Below, one piece after another: positions 8,749 to 17,089 of a DNA stretch of 64,000 bases. The position numbers and the translations under genes were made by a program. Numbering within the stretch: the stretch's first letter is position 1; the number at the start of each line of letters is the position of its first letter. This DNA comes from Actinoplanes oblitus. GTDB lineage: Bacteria; Actinomycetota; Actinomycetes; Mycobacteriales; Micromonosporaceae. The stretch spans positions 457,501 through 521,500 of the forward strand of contig NZ_CP126980.1 of the NCBI RefSeq assembly GCF_030252345.1, given 5' to 3'. The notes below the pieces were generated by a model. The model was given only the letters and a program-made list of their open reading frames with translations, was not told where the DNA came from and made no database searches.

Positions 8749-9863
8749 GCGGCGAGGCCGGTGGGCAGGGTGGCGGCGACCCGGAAGCCGCCGATCGCGC
8801 GCGGCCCGGCGTGGAACTCGCCACCGAGGGCGGCGACCCGCTCGCGCATCCCCAGCAGCCCGTGCGCGGGCCTGTCCACAGGGCTATCCACAGGGTTGTC
8901 CACAGCTGGGCGGTCGTTTTCCACAATCACGGTGAGGGTGCCGGACTCGTGCCGCAGGGTGAGCCGGACCGCTGTGGGGCCGGCGTGCCGGGCGACGTTG
9001 GTGAGCGACTCCTGGACGATCCGGTAGGCGACCACGTCGGCCGCCGGTGGGATCGGGGGCGCGTCGTCCTGGCGTACGAAAGCGATCCGCAGGCCGGACC
9101 GGCGATAGGCGGCGAGCAGGTCGTCGAGCGCGGCCAGGCCGACCGCCGGCTCGACCGGTGCGGCCGGCTCGCCGGGCCGGCGCAGCAGGCCCACCGCGTC
9201 ACGCAGTTCGGCCAGCGCGTCCCGGCTGCCGCGGCGGATCTGCTCGAACGTCTCGCCGGCCGGTTCGCCGGCCGCCAGATGCGCGGCCACCCCGGCCTGC
9301 ACGTTGATCAGCGCGAGGTGGTGGCCGACGCTGTCGTGCAGGTCGCGGGCGATCCGCAGGCGCTGGGCGGCCAGCCGTTCCTCGGCCCGCAGCAGCGCCT
9401 CGGCCAGGTAGAGGCGCCGGTTGCGGGCGGCCTCGCCGGCGGCCACCGCAACCCCGCCGAGCGCGGCCAGCGCCAGATTTTCCGGGCCCAGCCAGTGATC
9501 GGCGCGGACCGCCGTGTGGAAGGCCCCGATCGCGGCCACCACCAGGCAGGCGACCAGCCAGGGGTGCCGCTGGCCGCGGGCCTCGACCACCGTGTAGAGG
9601 GCGAGCAACGGCGCGGCCAGGACCAGTAGCCCGGCACCGACCGGCACCCAGGCCAGATAGCCCTCGGCGGCGACGGTGCAGGCCAGCAGCACCGGCACCG
9701 GCCACCGGCGCCGCCAGACCAGCGGCAGGCAGGCGGCGGCGACCAGGGCGAGCGCCACCCCGTTGCGCAGATGGCCGGGGAAGGCCGAGGTGATCAGCAC
9801 GACCAGGGCGATCGTCGCCGCGATCGCGGCGTCCATCACCTGTGGACGGGCGTGGAACCGCAT
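8745..9863 (-). CDS. sensor histidine kinase, HisKA_3 type
   Basis: 372 residues. The N-terminal half holds five or six membrane helices without a sizeable external domain; the HisKA_3 motif ARDLHDSVGHHLALI carries H176, and the C-terminal HATPase_c domain has the NxxxHA-like ESLTNVARHAG and the GLLGMRERV G-box. The start at 9863 (MRFHARP) is chosen because it begins just before the first helix; the open frame runs far upstream but through the divergent transporter gene. A Val-Asp-x-Pro run (VDNPVDSPVDRP) is inserted in the ATP-lid region between DRPA and GLLGM, encoded by a 12-bp tandem repeat. Confidence 0.9.
   Translation of the reverse strand: MRFHARPQVMDAAIAATIALVVLITSAFPGHLRNGVALALVAAACLPLVWRRRWPVPVLLACTVAAEGYLAWVPVGAGLLVLAAPLLALYTVVEARGQRHPWLVACLVVAAIGAFHTAVRADHWLGPENLALAALGGVAVAAGEAARNRRLYLAEALLRAEERLAAQRLRIARDLHDSVGHHLALINVQAGVAAHLAAGEPAGETFEQIRRGSRDALAELRDAVGLLRRPGEPAAPVEPAVGLAALDDLLAAYRRSGLRIAFVRQDDAPPIPPAADVVAYRIVQESLTNVARHAGPTAVRLTLRHESGTLTVIVENDRPAVDNPVDSPVDRPAHGLLGMRERVAALGGEFHAGPRAIGGFRVAATLPTGLAA
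8872..8925. repeat. 12-bp tandem repeat made of DnaA-box-like 9-mers inside the kinase gene
   Basis: Four nonamers ending TCCACA occur on the plus strand: CTGTCCACA (8872), CTATCCACA (8884), TTGTCCACA (8896) and TTTTCCACA (8917). The first three are exactly 12 bp apart. TTGTCCACA equals the actinobacterial DnaA-box consensus. In the kinase frame the repeat encodes VDNP-VDSP-VDRP. Confidence 0.7.
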
Positions 9864-9895
9864 GCCCACACGGTACGGTCCGGCGGGCCGACTGT

Positions 9896-9917
9896 GGATA
9901 CCGCGAGCGCGGTATCC
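9896..9917. promoter_or_regulatory. 22-bp inverted repeat between divergent kinase and ABC genes
   Basis: GGATACCGCG and CGCGGTATCC are perfect 10-bp inverted arms separated by AG. The site lies 33 bp upstream of the kinase start and 58 bp upstream of the ABC ATPase start, so it could serve both promoters. A binding site for the neighbouring response regulator or another dimeric regulator is inferred. Confidence 0.55.
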
Positions 9918-9974
9918 GCAAGATGACCCCGCGAGGCGACTCGCCGGGACCGGGAAAGCGGAACAGTCGGCGGC

Positions 9975-10667
9975 ATGACCGACATCGAGCTGCGAGGCCT
10001 GACCAAGAGATTCCGGACGGTCGCCGCCGTACGCGACCTGACCTGCACCATCAAGCCGGGAGTGACCGGCTTCCTGGGCCCCAACGGGGCCGGCAAGACC
10101 ACCACCCTGCGGATGCTGCTCGGCCTGATCCGGCCGACCGCCGGCGGCGCCGTGATCGGCGGACGCGCCTACCGCGACCTGGCCCGGCCGCGCCGGGTGG
10201 TCGGCGCCCTCCTGGAAGCGTCCGGGTTCCACCCCGGCCGCACCGCACGGCAGCACCTGCTGGCCACCGCCGAGTCGGCCGGCCTGGCCCGGAGCCGGGT
10301 CGACCTGGTGCTCGACGAGGTGGACCTGACCGCCGACGCGAACCGGCGGGTCGGTGGCTACTCGCTCGGCATGCGACAGCGGCTCGGACTGGCCGGCGCG
10401 CTGCTCGGCGACCCGGAGGTGCTGATCCTGGACGAGCCGGCCAACGGCCTCGACCCGGCCGGGGTGGCCTGGCTGCGCGCCCTGCTGCGGAGCCTGGCCG
10501 GCCAGGGCCGCACCGTGCTGATCTCCAGTCACGTGCTGGCCGAGGTCCAGCAGACGGTGGACCGGGTGCTCATCGTCGACGACGGAACGCTGCGCTACGC
10601 CGGGCCGCTCACCGACCTGGACAACCTGGAGTCGGCGTTCCTGCGTCTGACCGGGAGCGCGTCGTGA
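9975..10667 (+). CDS. ABC-2 type transporter, ATPase
   Basis: 230 residues with Walker [10 protein letters not shown], the signature SLGMRQRLG, Walker B LILDEPANGLDP and switch histidine in ISSHVL. This composition is typical of the short ATPases that drive ABC-2 exporters (bacitracin/daunorubicin resistance type). The next gene, encoding its membrane partner, starts inside the stop codon (GTGA). The substrate is unknown; proximity to a NarL-type two-component pair suggests stress or antibiotic response. Confidence 0.92.
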   Translation: MTDIELRGLTKRFRTVAAVRDLTCTIKPGVTGFLGPNGAGKTTTLRMLLGLIRPTAGGAVIGGRAYRDLARPRRVVGALLEASGFHPGRTARQHLLATAESAGLARSRVDLVLDEVDLTADANRRVGGYSLGMRQRLGLAGALLGDPEVLILDEPANGLDPAGVAWLRALLRSLAGQGRTVLISSHVLAEVQQTVDRVLIVDDGTLRYAGPLTDLDNLESAFLRLTGSAS

Positions 10668-11383
10668 TCGCCGCGGAGTTCCGGAAACTGCGTACCGTGC
10701 GCAGCACCTGGCTGCTGCTGATCACCGCGCAACTGGTCGTGGTGGCCGGGGTGAGCGGGCTGATGGTGAGCCAGTCCGACGCGCTCGGCCCGGACGGGCA
10801 GCGCGACGCGATAGCCCACGCCGGCCTGGTGTCGATCTTCGCGCTGGTGCTCGGCATCCTCGCGGTGGCCGGCGAGTACCGGCACCGGACGATCACCGAC
10901 ACCTACCTGACCGAGCCCCGCCGGGAGCGGGTGGTGCTCGCCAAACTGGCCGTCAACGTCGTGGCCGGACTGGTCTTCGGCCTGGTCGCGGCAACAGTGG
11001 CGGTGGCCGCCACGGCGATCTGGGTGACCGCGAAGGGCGGCGCGATGGCCTGGAACGGTGACCTGTGGCAGGCGGTCGGCGGCGCGGTCGGCTGGAACGT
11101 CGCGTTCGCCGCGCTGGGCGTCGGGATCGGCGCGCTGGTCACCAATCCGCTCGCCGCGATCGCCGGCTCGCTGGCCTGGATCGCCCTGGTCGAGGGGATC
11201 GTCGGCCAGTTGATCGAGGACGCGACGCGCTGGCTGCCGTTCCGGCTCGGACCGGCCCTGGAGGGGCTGGCCGGGCGGGGCGAGTTCCCGCCGGCCTGGC
11301 AGGCCGCCCTGGCCCTGGGCGGTTATGTCGTGGCGTTCGTGGTGGCGGCGGTGGCCACCACGATCCGCCGGGACGTCAGTTGA
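10664..11383 (+). CDS. ABC-2 type transporter, permease
   Basis: 239 residues with an N-terminal amphipathic stretch (AAEFRKLRTVRSTW) and six hydrophobic segments, the standard ABC-2 membrane subunit. It has the EYRHRTITDTYLTEPRRERVVLAKL cytoplasmic loop seen in this family. GTG start overlaps the ATPase stop. Its last 8 bp overlap the convergent propeller gene, leaving no room for a separate terminator. Confidence 0.88.
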   Translation: MIAAEFRKLRTVRSTWLLLITAQLVVVAGVSGLMVSQSDALGPDGQRDAIAHAGLVSIFALVLGILAVAGEYRHRTITDTYLTEPRRERVVLAKLAVNVVAGLVFGLVAATVAVAATAIWVTAKGGAMAWNGDLWQAVGGAVGWNVAFAALGVGIGALVTNPLAAIAGSLAWIALVEGIVGQLIEDATRWLPFRLGPALEGLAGRGEFPPAWQAALALGGYVVAFVVAAVATTIRRDVS

Positions 11384-12521
11384 AGGTGGCGACCCGATGG
11401 TGTGCGTCGCCGCCGATCATGGTGAAGTCACCGCCGGCGGCGATCACACCCAGCGACGGGCTGGCGGTCAGCGCCCGGACGCCCTGAACGCCGTTGGCCT
11501 GCGGCGCCCAGTCGGTCAGGTCGCCGTCCGAGTCGATGGCGGCGAGCTTGACCCGGGACCGGGAGTCGTCGTCGCAGTCACCGAACCTGTCGACTGTCGC
11601 GCTGGTGCAGGCCCTGTCGAAGTGCCCGCCGACGTACGCCGTGCCGTCCAGCGCCGCCACCGCCTGCACGTCGCCGTCGAAGTACCGGGACCAGCGCGGC
11701 CGGCCGGCCGGCGTCCACGACTCGGCGCGGCCGCCCAGCCCGCCCAGCCCGGCGTAGACGCCGTCGCCGTCGGCAGCCACCGCGTACACGACAGCGCTGG
11801 GCTGCGGCCGGAAACCCGGGACCAGCTCGCCGCTGCGGGCGTCGACAGCGCTCAGCCGCCGGGTCGACGAGACGTCGTTCGTACGGTGGAAGCTCCCGCC
11901 CAGATAGACCCGGCGGCCCGCCGTGGCCAGCGCGTAGACCGGGGCGTCGGCGGTCGGCGTCCAGTCCTCGTCGAGCTCACCGTCGGAGAGCCGGAACGCG
12001 GCCAGCCGCAGCCGTTCCTCGTCGTCCACGGCGGTGAAGTCGCCGGCCAGATAGAGGCGGCCGTGCGTGATGGCGAGCGCGCGCGGCGACCCGGCCACCT
12101 CGTGCGAGAACTCGCCCAGCTCACCGCTGTCGGCGTCGAACCGGGCCAGCGCGTCGCGCTCGGCGCCGGAGACGGTGCCGAAGTCGCCGGCCGCGTAGAC
12201 CGAGTCACCGGTGACGGCCAGGGCGCGTACCGTCCGGTCCGCGGTGGGCGCCCAGTCGAGCAGCTCACCGGTGCGCGCGTCGAAGGCGGCCAGCCGGCCC
12301 CGCGGCACCCGCCGCCCGTGCGTGGTGACCGAGGTGAAGTTCCCGCCGGCGTACACCGTGCTGCCCCGGAACGCGACAGCGTAGACCGAACCGTTGAACG
12401 AGGGCAGGACCGGCGACTCGGCGCCGACCTCCGCGGCCCGGGCCGGTGACCAGCCGAGGAACGTTCCGGCGAGCACGACGCCGGCGGTGAGCGCGACCCG
12501 CAACCGCTGAGAGATACGCAT
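11376..12521 (-). CDS. secreted beta-propeller protein (delta-60/DUF5122-like repeats)
   Basis: 381 residues with a Sec signal peptide (about 1-29, ending SPARA). The rest is a run of repeats of the form VYAVAFRGSTVYAGGNFTSV... VPRGRLAAFDARTGELLDWAP, about 45-50 residues each, as in delta-60 repeat propellers. One repeat carries an insert with two cysteines (HFDRACTSATVDRFGDCDDD), possibly a disulphide. No enzyme motif is visible; a cell-surface binding or scaffold role is possible. The start lies at the base of a divergent promoter shared with the GGDEF-EAL gene. Confidence 0.8.
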   Translation of the reverse strand: MRISQRLRVALTAGVVLAGTFLGWSPARAAEVGAESPVLPSFNGSVYAVAFRGSTVYAGGNFTSVTTHGRRVPRGRLAAFDARTGELLDWAPTADRTVRALAVTGDSVYAAGDFGTVSGAERDALARFDADSGELGEFSHEVAGSPRALAITHGRLYLAGDFTAVDDEERLRLAAFRLSDGELDEDWTPTADAPVYALATAGRRVYLGGSFHRTNDVSSTRRLSAVDARSGELVPGFRPQPSAVVYAVAADGDGVYAGLGGLGGRAESWTPAGRPRWSRYFDGDVQAVAALDGTAYVGGHFDRACTSATVDRFGDCDDDSRSRVKLAAIDSDGDLTDWAPQANGVQGVRALTASPSLGVIAAGGDFTMIGGDAHHRVATFN

Positions 12522-12600
12522 GCCGGGTCAAACGGCGCGGCGCCCGCCGGGGATGCGGCGAAATTCTCAGCCGGTACCGTCCGGCGTCGATCAGTCACGC

Positions 12601-14559
12601 ATGCGGTTGCGCCGAGTCCGACGGCGGGCAGGCGCGCGGACCAGTTCCCGCCTGTTCGCCACCTACGCTGCCGCCAGCCTGATCCCGGTGATGGTGCTGG
12701 GCGCGGTGATGTGGCAGGGATATCGCCGGGATGCCACCGAGCAGGGCCGCCGGCAGGGACTGGCGCAGGCCGCGGTGATCGCCGAGATGGCTGTCGCCCC
12801 GGCGATGGACGGCGCGGACCTCGACCACGGGCTGACCGCCGACCAGTTGGAGGGCATGCGGCGGGCCACCGAGCTGGCCGTCTTCCACGGGTCGATCCTG
12901 CGGCTGCGGGTGCGCGGGTTCACCGGGCAGGTGGTGTTCTCCGACGACGGCTCGACCGGTGGCGGGCTGCCGGTGGCGGACCCGGACTTCCAGGCCGCGG
13001 CGGCCGGCGGATCGCGGGTCAAGGTGATCGGCGGGCCCGGGCAGGAGGTGATCCGGGTGGTGCAGCCGCTGGTGGCGAGCGCGTCCGGGCAGGCCATCGG
13101 GGTGCTCGAGCTGTATCTGCCGTACCAGGGGATCGCCGCGCAGTCGCGCGCCCAGCTGGCCCGGTTCGCCCAGCGGGTGGCGGCCGGCCTGGCCGCGCTC
13201 TACCTGGTTCTGGCCCTGCTGGCCTGGTGGACCACCCGGTCACTGGGCAGGTACGCGGCCCGGCAGGAGTACCAGGCCACCCACGACATGCTGACCGGTC
13301 TGCCCAACCGGGCCGCCTTCCGGAGCCGGGCCGAGCAGGTGCTGGAGGTCGCCGAGCGGGACGGCGGGCACGGCGCCGTGGTGCTGCTCGACCTCAACCG
13401 GTTCAAGGAGGTCAACGACACGCTCGGCCACCACGCCGGCGACGAGCTGCTCAAGGTCGTCGCCGAGCGGCTGCGCGCCGGTCTCGGCGACGGCGACCTG
13501 CTGGCCCGGCTGGGCGGCGACGAGTTCGCCATGCTGCTGCCCGGCCGGGACGCCGCCCAGGCGGTGGCGCTGCTGGCGTGGGTCCGCGACCGGGTCGCCG
13601 AGGAGCTGGTGCTGTACGACGTGCCGCTGAGCATGGAGGCCAGCTTCGGTGTGGCGCTCTACCCGGAGCACGGGACCGGGCTGCAGGACCTCACGCAGCG
13701 CGCGGACGCCGCCATGTACCACGGCAAGCGCGGCACCGAGGACATCGTGGTCTTCGCCGGCGGGGCGGCCGGGCATCCGCACCAGTGGCTGAAGATCCAG
13801 GCCGAGCTGCGGCACGCGCTGGAGCGGGACGAGCTGGTGCTCTGGTACCAGCCCAAGGTCGAGCTGCCGGACGCCGAGATCACCGGGGTGGAGGCGCTGG
13901 TCCGCTGGCAGCACCCGGAACGCGGGCTGCTGCCGCCCGGCGAGTTCCTGCCGGCCGCCGAGCACTCCGGGCTGATCGCACCGCTCACCGAGTGGGTGCT
14001 GCGCCGGGCGCTGGCCGACCAGGCCGGCTGGACCGCCACCGGGCAGGACTGGACGCTCTCGGTGAACGTGTCGGCCCGCAACCTGGACGCGCCCGGCTTC
14101 GTCGGGTACGTCGCCGCCCTGCTCGCCGAGACCGGCGCCCGCGCCGACCGGCTGATCCTGGAGGTCACCGAGACCGCGCTGGCCGGGGACGCGGACACCG
14201 CGGTCCGGGCGGTGAACGAGCTGGGCGCGCTCGGCGTCGGCATCTCGGTGGACGACTTCGGCACCGGGTACACCAGCCTGTCGCACCTGCGCGGGCTGCC
14301 GATCACCGAGATCAAGATCGACCGGGCGTTCGTCGCCGACGTCGACCGGGACCCGCAGAGCCAGGCGATCGTCCGCTCGGTGATCGAGCTGGCGCACGGG
14401 CTGGGCAGCCGGGTCACCGCCGAGGGCGTGGAGACGCCGGAGATCCACCGCTGGCTCGTCGAAGCCGGCTGCGACGAGGGACAGGGCTGGTTGTACGGCC
14501 GTCCGGTGCCCTGGCCGCAGGTCGCCGTCGAACCGCTCACCGAGAGGACCGTTCGATGA
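12601..14559 (+). CDS. membrane-anchored GGDEF-EAL c-di-GMP enzyme
   Basis: 652 residues. TM1 (about 18-40), an extracytoplasmic sensor region (about 45-190, sCACHE-like in size), TM2 (about 195-213), GGDEF domain with intact GGDEF at 305-309, and EAL domain with EALVRW at 431-436 and DDFGTGYTSL. Both catalytic motifs are complete, so synthesis and breakdown of cyclic di-GMP are both possible. The inhibitory I-site position five residues before GGDEF reads GDGD rather than RxxD, so product inhibition is probably lost. ATG at 12601 places the first helix properly. Its stop overlaps the start of a solute-binding protein gene. Confidence 0.92.
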   Translation: MRLRRVRRRAGARTSSRLFATYAAASLIPVMVLGAVMWQGYRRDATEQGRRQGLAQAAVIAEMAVAPAMDGADLDHGLTADQLEGMRRATELAVFHGSILRLRVRGFTGQVVFSDDGSTGGGLPVADPDFQAAAAGGSRVKVIGGPGQEVIRVVQPLVASASGQAIGVLELYLPYQGIAAQSRAQLARFAQRVAAGLAALYLVLALLAWWTTRSLGRYAARQEYQATHDMLTGLPNRAAFRSRAEQVLEVAERDGGHGAVVLLDLNRFKEVNDTLGHHAGDELLKVVAERLRAGLGDGDLLARLGGDEFAMLLPGRDAAQAVALLAWVRDRVAEELVLYDVPLSMEASFGVALYPEHGTGLQDLTQRADAAMYHGKRGTEDIVVFAGGAAGHPHQWLKIQAELRHALERDELVLWYQPKVELPDAEITGVEALVRWQHPERGLLPPGEFLPAAEHSGLIAPLTEWVLRRALADQAGWTATGQDWTLSVNVSARNLDAPGFVGYVAALLAETGARADRLILEVTETALAGDADTAVRAVNELGALGVGISVDDFGTGYTSLSHLRGLPITEIKIDRAFVADVDRDPQSQAIVRSVIELAHGLGSRVTAEGVETPEIHRWLVEAGCDEGQGWLYGRPVPWPQVAVEPLTERTVR

Positions 14560-15455
14560 ACGTTTTCCGCCGTGCCCTGGCGCTGACCGGGGTCCTCGCC
14601 GTGCTCGCCGCCGGTGGCTGTGACGCCACGATGGGGAACAAGGGCACCGGGCTGGACCTCACCGCGGCCGTCACCACCGACGAGGCCCTGCATGCCGCGC
14701 TCCCGCCGGCTATCCGGGACCGTGGGTTCATCCGGCTGGTCACCGATGCCAGTTACGCGCCGATGGAGTACTTCGCCGCGGACGGGCGGACCATCATCGG
14801 TTTCGAGCCGGACCTGTCCGCCGCGCTCGGCGGCGTGCTCGGCATCCGGCTGGAGATGGTGGTCGGCGACTTCGCCACCGCGCTGGACGAGGTGAACCGC
14901 GGCACTTACGACGGGGTGTTCTCGTCGATGACCGACAGCGCCGAGCGGCAGAAGAAGGCCGACTTCGTCGACTACTTCAGCACCGGGACGTCGATCCTGG
15001 TGCAGCGCGGGAACCCGGCGCACATCCGGAACCTGACCGATCTGTGCGGGCAGCGGGTGGCGGTGGAGGCCGGCACCTTCCAGGAGGACATGATCGCCCG
15101 CCGGCAGCGGCGCTGCGGCCCCGACCCGATCCTGGTCACGTCGCTGAAGACCAACGCGGACGCCCTGCTGCACCTGCGCACCGGCCGGGCGGTGGCCGTG
15201 CTCAACGACTTCCCGCCGGCGTCGTACCTGGTCACCGACCCGCGGACGAACATGTACTACCAGCTCGCCTCGGACATGCAGTACGAGACGGGGCTGTTCG
15301 GCATCGCGGTGGCCAAGAGCAGCCCGGGGCTGCGGGACGCCCTCAAGGGTGCGCTGGACCGGCTGATCAGCACCGGCACATACGGCGAGCTGCTCCAGCG
15401 CTGGGGGCTCGCCTCGGGCGCGGTCACCGAGGCGACGGTGAACGCCGGACATTGA
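14556..15455 (+). CDS. amino-acid-type extracellular solute-binding lipoprotein (SBP family 3)
   Basis: 299 residues with a lipoprotein signal (LAVLAAGGC) and a family-3 binding fold: LVTDASYAPMEYFAADGRTIIGFEPDL, YDGVFSSMTDSAERQKKADFVDYF, then LCGQRVAVEAGTFQED. It would bind an amino acid or related small molecule at the cell surface. There is no ABC permease or ATPase next to it. Instead it is coupled (ATGA) to the membrane GGDEF-EAL gene, which suggests it presents its ligand to the sensor region of that protein. The coupling is seen; the signalling role is inference. Confidence 0.9.
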   Translation: MNVFRRALALTGVLAVLAAGGCDATMGNKGTGLDLTAAVTTDEALHAALPPAIRDRGFIRLVTDASYAPMEYFAADGRTIIGFEPDLSAALGGVLGIRLEMVVGDFATALDEVNRGTYDGVFSSMTDSAERQKKADFVDYFSTGTSILVQRGNPAHIRNLTDLCGQRVAVEAGTFQEDMIARRQRRCGPDPILVTSLKTNADALLHLRTGRAVAVLNDFPPASYLVTDPRTNMYYQLASDMQYETGLFGIAVAKSSPGLRDALKGALDRLISTGTYGELLQRWGLASGAVTEATVNAGH

Positions 15456-15467
15456 TCACCCTGGTGG

Positions 15468-15503
15468 CTACACGGGTGTGTAGTAGCCTACACATGTGAG
15501 TAG
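15468..15503. promoter_or_regulatory. two tandem TetR operators over the tetR start
   Basis: CTACACgggtGTGTAG (15468-15483) is a perfect 6-4-6 palindrome; 20 bp on, CTACACatgtGAGTAG (15488-15503) repeats it with one mismatch. The second covers the GTG start at 15496. Placement fits autorepression by the TetR protein encoded immediately downstream. Confidence 0.75.
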
Positions 15504-16110
15504 CGACAGCGACCTGACCGCGCGGGCCCGGATCCGCGACGCCGCCATCGGGCTCTTCGCCGAGAAGGGCATCGCCGGCGCCACGATCCGGGACATCGCG
15601 CAGGCCGCCGGGGTCTCCTCCGGTCTGCTCCGGCACCACTTCGGCTCCAAGGAGGGCCTGCGCGACGCCTGCGACGAGTGGGCGCTGAGCCGCATCTCCG
15701 AGCTGCAGATCCGGTTCGCGGCGACCCAGGTGGTCGGCGCCCTCCCGCCGGACACCATGACCCTGCAGCGGTTCCTGGTGCGCTCGCTGATGGACGGCTC
15801 GCCCACCGGGACGAAGATGTTCGCCGAGGCGGTCGACCGCGGCGGCTACTGGCTGGAGAAAACCGGCATCGAGAGCGCGGATCCGCGCGCGTTCGTGGCC
15901 GTCCTCGGCGCCATGAAGATGGGCATGTTCCTCATGCACGAGCAGCTCAGCACCGTGCTCGGCGAGGATGTCAGCGTGCTGCCCGGCTGGCTGCGCATGG
16001 TCCGTGCCGCGGTGGAGGTCTTCGAGCGGCCGCTGCTCACCCCGGAACAGGCCGACCAGGCCAGGAAGGCGCTGGATCGGCTCGCACGCCACGAAGGGGA
16101 GCAGCCATGA
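15496..16110 (+). CDS. TetR-family transcriptional regulator
   Basis: 204 residues. N-terminal TetR helix-turn-helix ([45 protein letters not shown], about 9-53) and an all-helical ligand domain. The GTG start lies inside an operator-like palindrome with no Shine-Dalgarno before it, so the mRNA is probably leaderless or very short-leadered. It heads an operon with an ABC exporter; the arrangement suggests it represses the exporter until a drug or metabolite binds. The 3' end overlaps the next small frame by 4 bp. Confidence 0.92.
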   Translation: MSSDSDLTARARIRDAAIGLFAEKGIAGATIRDIAQAAGVSSGLLRHHFGSKEGLRDACDEWALSRISELQIRFAATQVVGALPPDTMTLQRFLVRSLMDGSPTGTKMFAEAVDRGGYWLEKTGIESADPRAFVAVLGAMKMGMFLMHEQLSTVLGEDVSVLPGWLRMVRAAVEVFERPLLTPEQADQARKALDRLARHEGEQP

Positions 16111-16187
16111 ACGAGCTTGCCACCGAGCCAGCCGGCTCGGTCCCGCAGCCGGACCGGTGCCGGCGCGCAGCGGAGGTGACGGCATGA
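16107..16187 (+). CDS. possible 26-residue coupling ORF
   Basis: ATG at 16107 overlaps the tetR stop (ATGA), and this frame ends in a TGA overlapping the ATG of the ABC ATPase at 16184, giving [12 protein letters not shown]... EVTA. It bridges the 73-bp gap exactly and may keep ribosomes moving into the ATPase gene, whose own site GCGGAGG lies inside it. The peptide has no recognisable feature, so this may be chance. Confidence 0.25.
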   Translation: MNELATEPAGSVPQPDRCRRAAEVTA

Positions 16188-17089
16188 CCGAGGCCATCGA
16201 CGCGGTCGGACTGACCAAGCGATTCGGGAAGGTCGCCGCCCTGGACGGGCTGGACCTCCAGGTCCGGACCGGGGAGGTGCACGGCTTCCTCGGGCCGAAC
16301 GGCGCCGGCAAGACCACCACGATCCGCATCCTGCTCGGGCTCACGCGCCACAACGGCGGGACCGTGCGCCTGCTCGGCGGCGACCCGTGGTCCGACGCGA
16401 CCCGGCTGCACCGGCGTCTGGCGTACGTGCCGGGCGACGTCACCTTCTGGCCCCACCTCACCGGCGGCGAGGTGATCGACCTGCTCGGCCGGTTACGCGG
16501 CGGGCTCGACCCGAAACGGCGCGACGACCTGATCGAGCGATTCGAGCTGGACCCGCGGAAGAAGGGGCGGACGTACTCGAAGGGCAACCGGCAGAAGGTG
16601 GCGCTCATCGCCGCCCTGGCCTCGGACGTGGAGTTGCTGCTCCTGGACGAGCCCACCGCCGGCCTGGACCCGTTGATGGAGGAGGTCTTCCGCGAGGTCA
16701 TCACGCAGGAGAAACGGCGCGGTGACCGGACCGTGCTGCTCTCCAGTCACATCCTGGCCGAGGTCGAGGCGCTCTGCGACCGGCTCACCATCATCCGCGA
16801 CGGCCGCTCGGTGGAGACCGGCACGCTGGACGACCTGCGGCACCTGACCCGGACCACGATCCGCGCCGAGCTGACCGGTCCGGTCAACGGACTGGCCGGT
16901 CTCGCCGGGGTGCACGACCTGACCAGCACCGACGGCCGGGTCGCCTTCGACGTGGACGCCGACGCCCTCGAGCCGGCGCTGCGGTCCCTGGTCGCGGCCG
17001 GGGTCCGCAGCCTGGTCAGCCAGCCGCCGTCGCTCGAGGAGCTGTTTCTGCGGCACTACACCCGCGGCGAGGCCGGGGGCGCGCGATGA
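16184..17089 (+). CDS. ABC exporter ATPase
   Basis: 301 residues. Walker [11 protein letters not shown], signature [16 protein letters not shown] in the degenerate form usual for drug-type ABC-2 ATPases, Walker [14 protein letters not shown] and LSSHIL. A ~70-residue C-terminal extension ([13 protein letters not shown]... [17 protein letters not shown]) is typical of this subfamily. GCGGAGG precedes the ATG. Partner of the large permease that follows with a 4-bp overlap. Confidence 0.93.
   Translation: MTEAIDAVGLTKRFGKVAALDGLDLQVRTGEVHGFLGPNGAGKTTTIRILLGLTRHNGGTVRLLGGDPWSDATRLHRRLAYVPGDVTFWPHLTGGEVIDLLGRLRGGLDPKRRDDLIERFELDPRKKGRTYSKGNRQKVALIAALASDVELLLLDEPTAGLDPLMEEVFREVITQEKRRGDRTVLLSSHILAEVEALCDRLTIIRDGRSVETGTLDDLRHLTRTTIRAELTGPVNGLAGLAGVHDLTSTDGRVAFDVDADALEPALRSLVAAGVRSLVSQPPSLEELFLRHYTRGEAGGAR

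Noticed and set aside
8872..8925. Replication origin
   Set aside because: The DnaA-like boxes are few, in one short coding repeat, and no dnaA, dnaN or AT-rich unwinding region is near.
8745..10532. A 595-codon minus-strand frame containing the histidine kinase
   Set aside because: The part upstream of 9863 is antisense to the well-supported ABC ATPase gene and reads as low-complexity Gly/Gln/Arg. The kinase begins at 9863 just before its first membrane helix.
12711..15455. A 914-codon plus-strand frame across the GGDEF-EAL gene
   Set aside because: Its first 600 codons are the shifted frame of the GGDEF-EAL gene (Arg/Ala/Gly-rich, no motifs). Only the last 299 codons, the solute-binding protein from 14556, are real.
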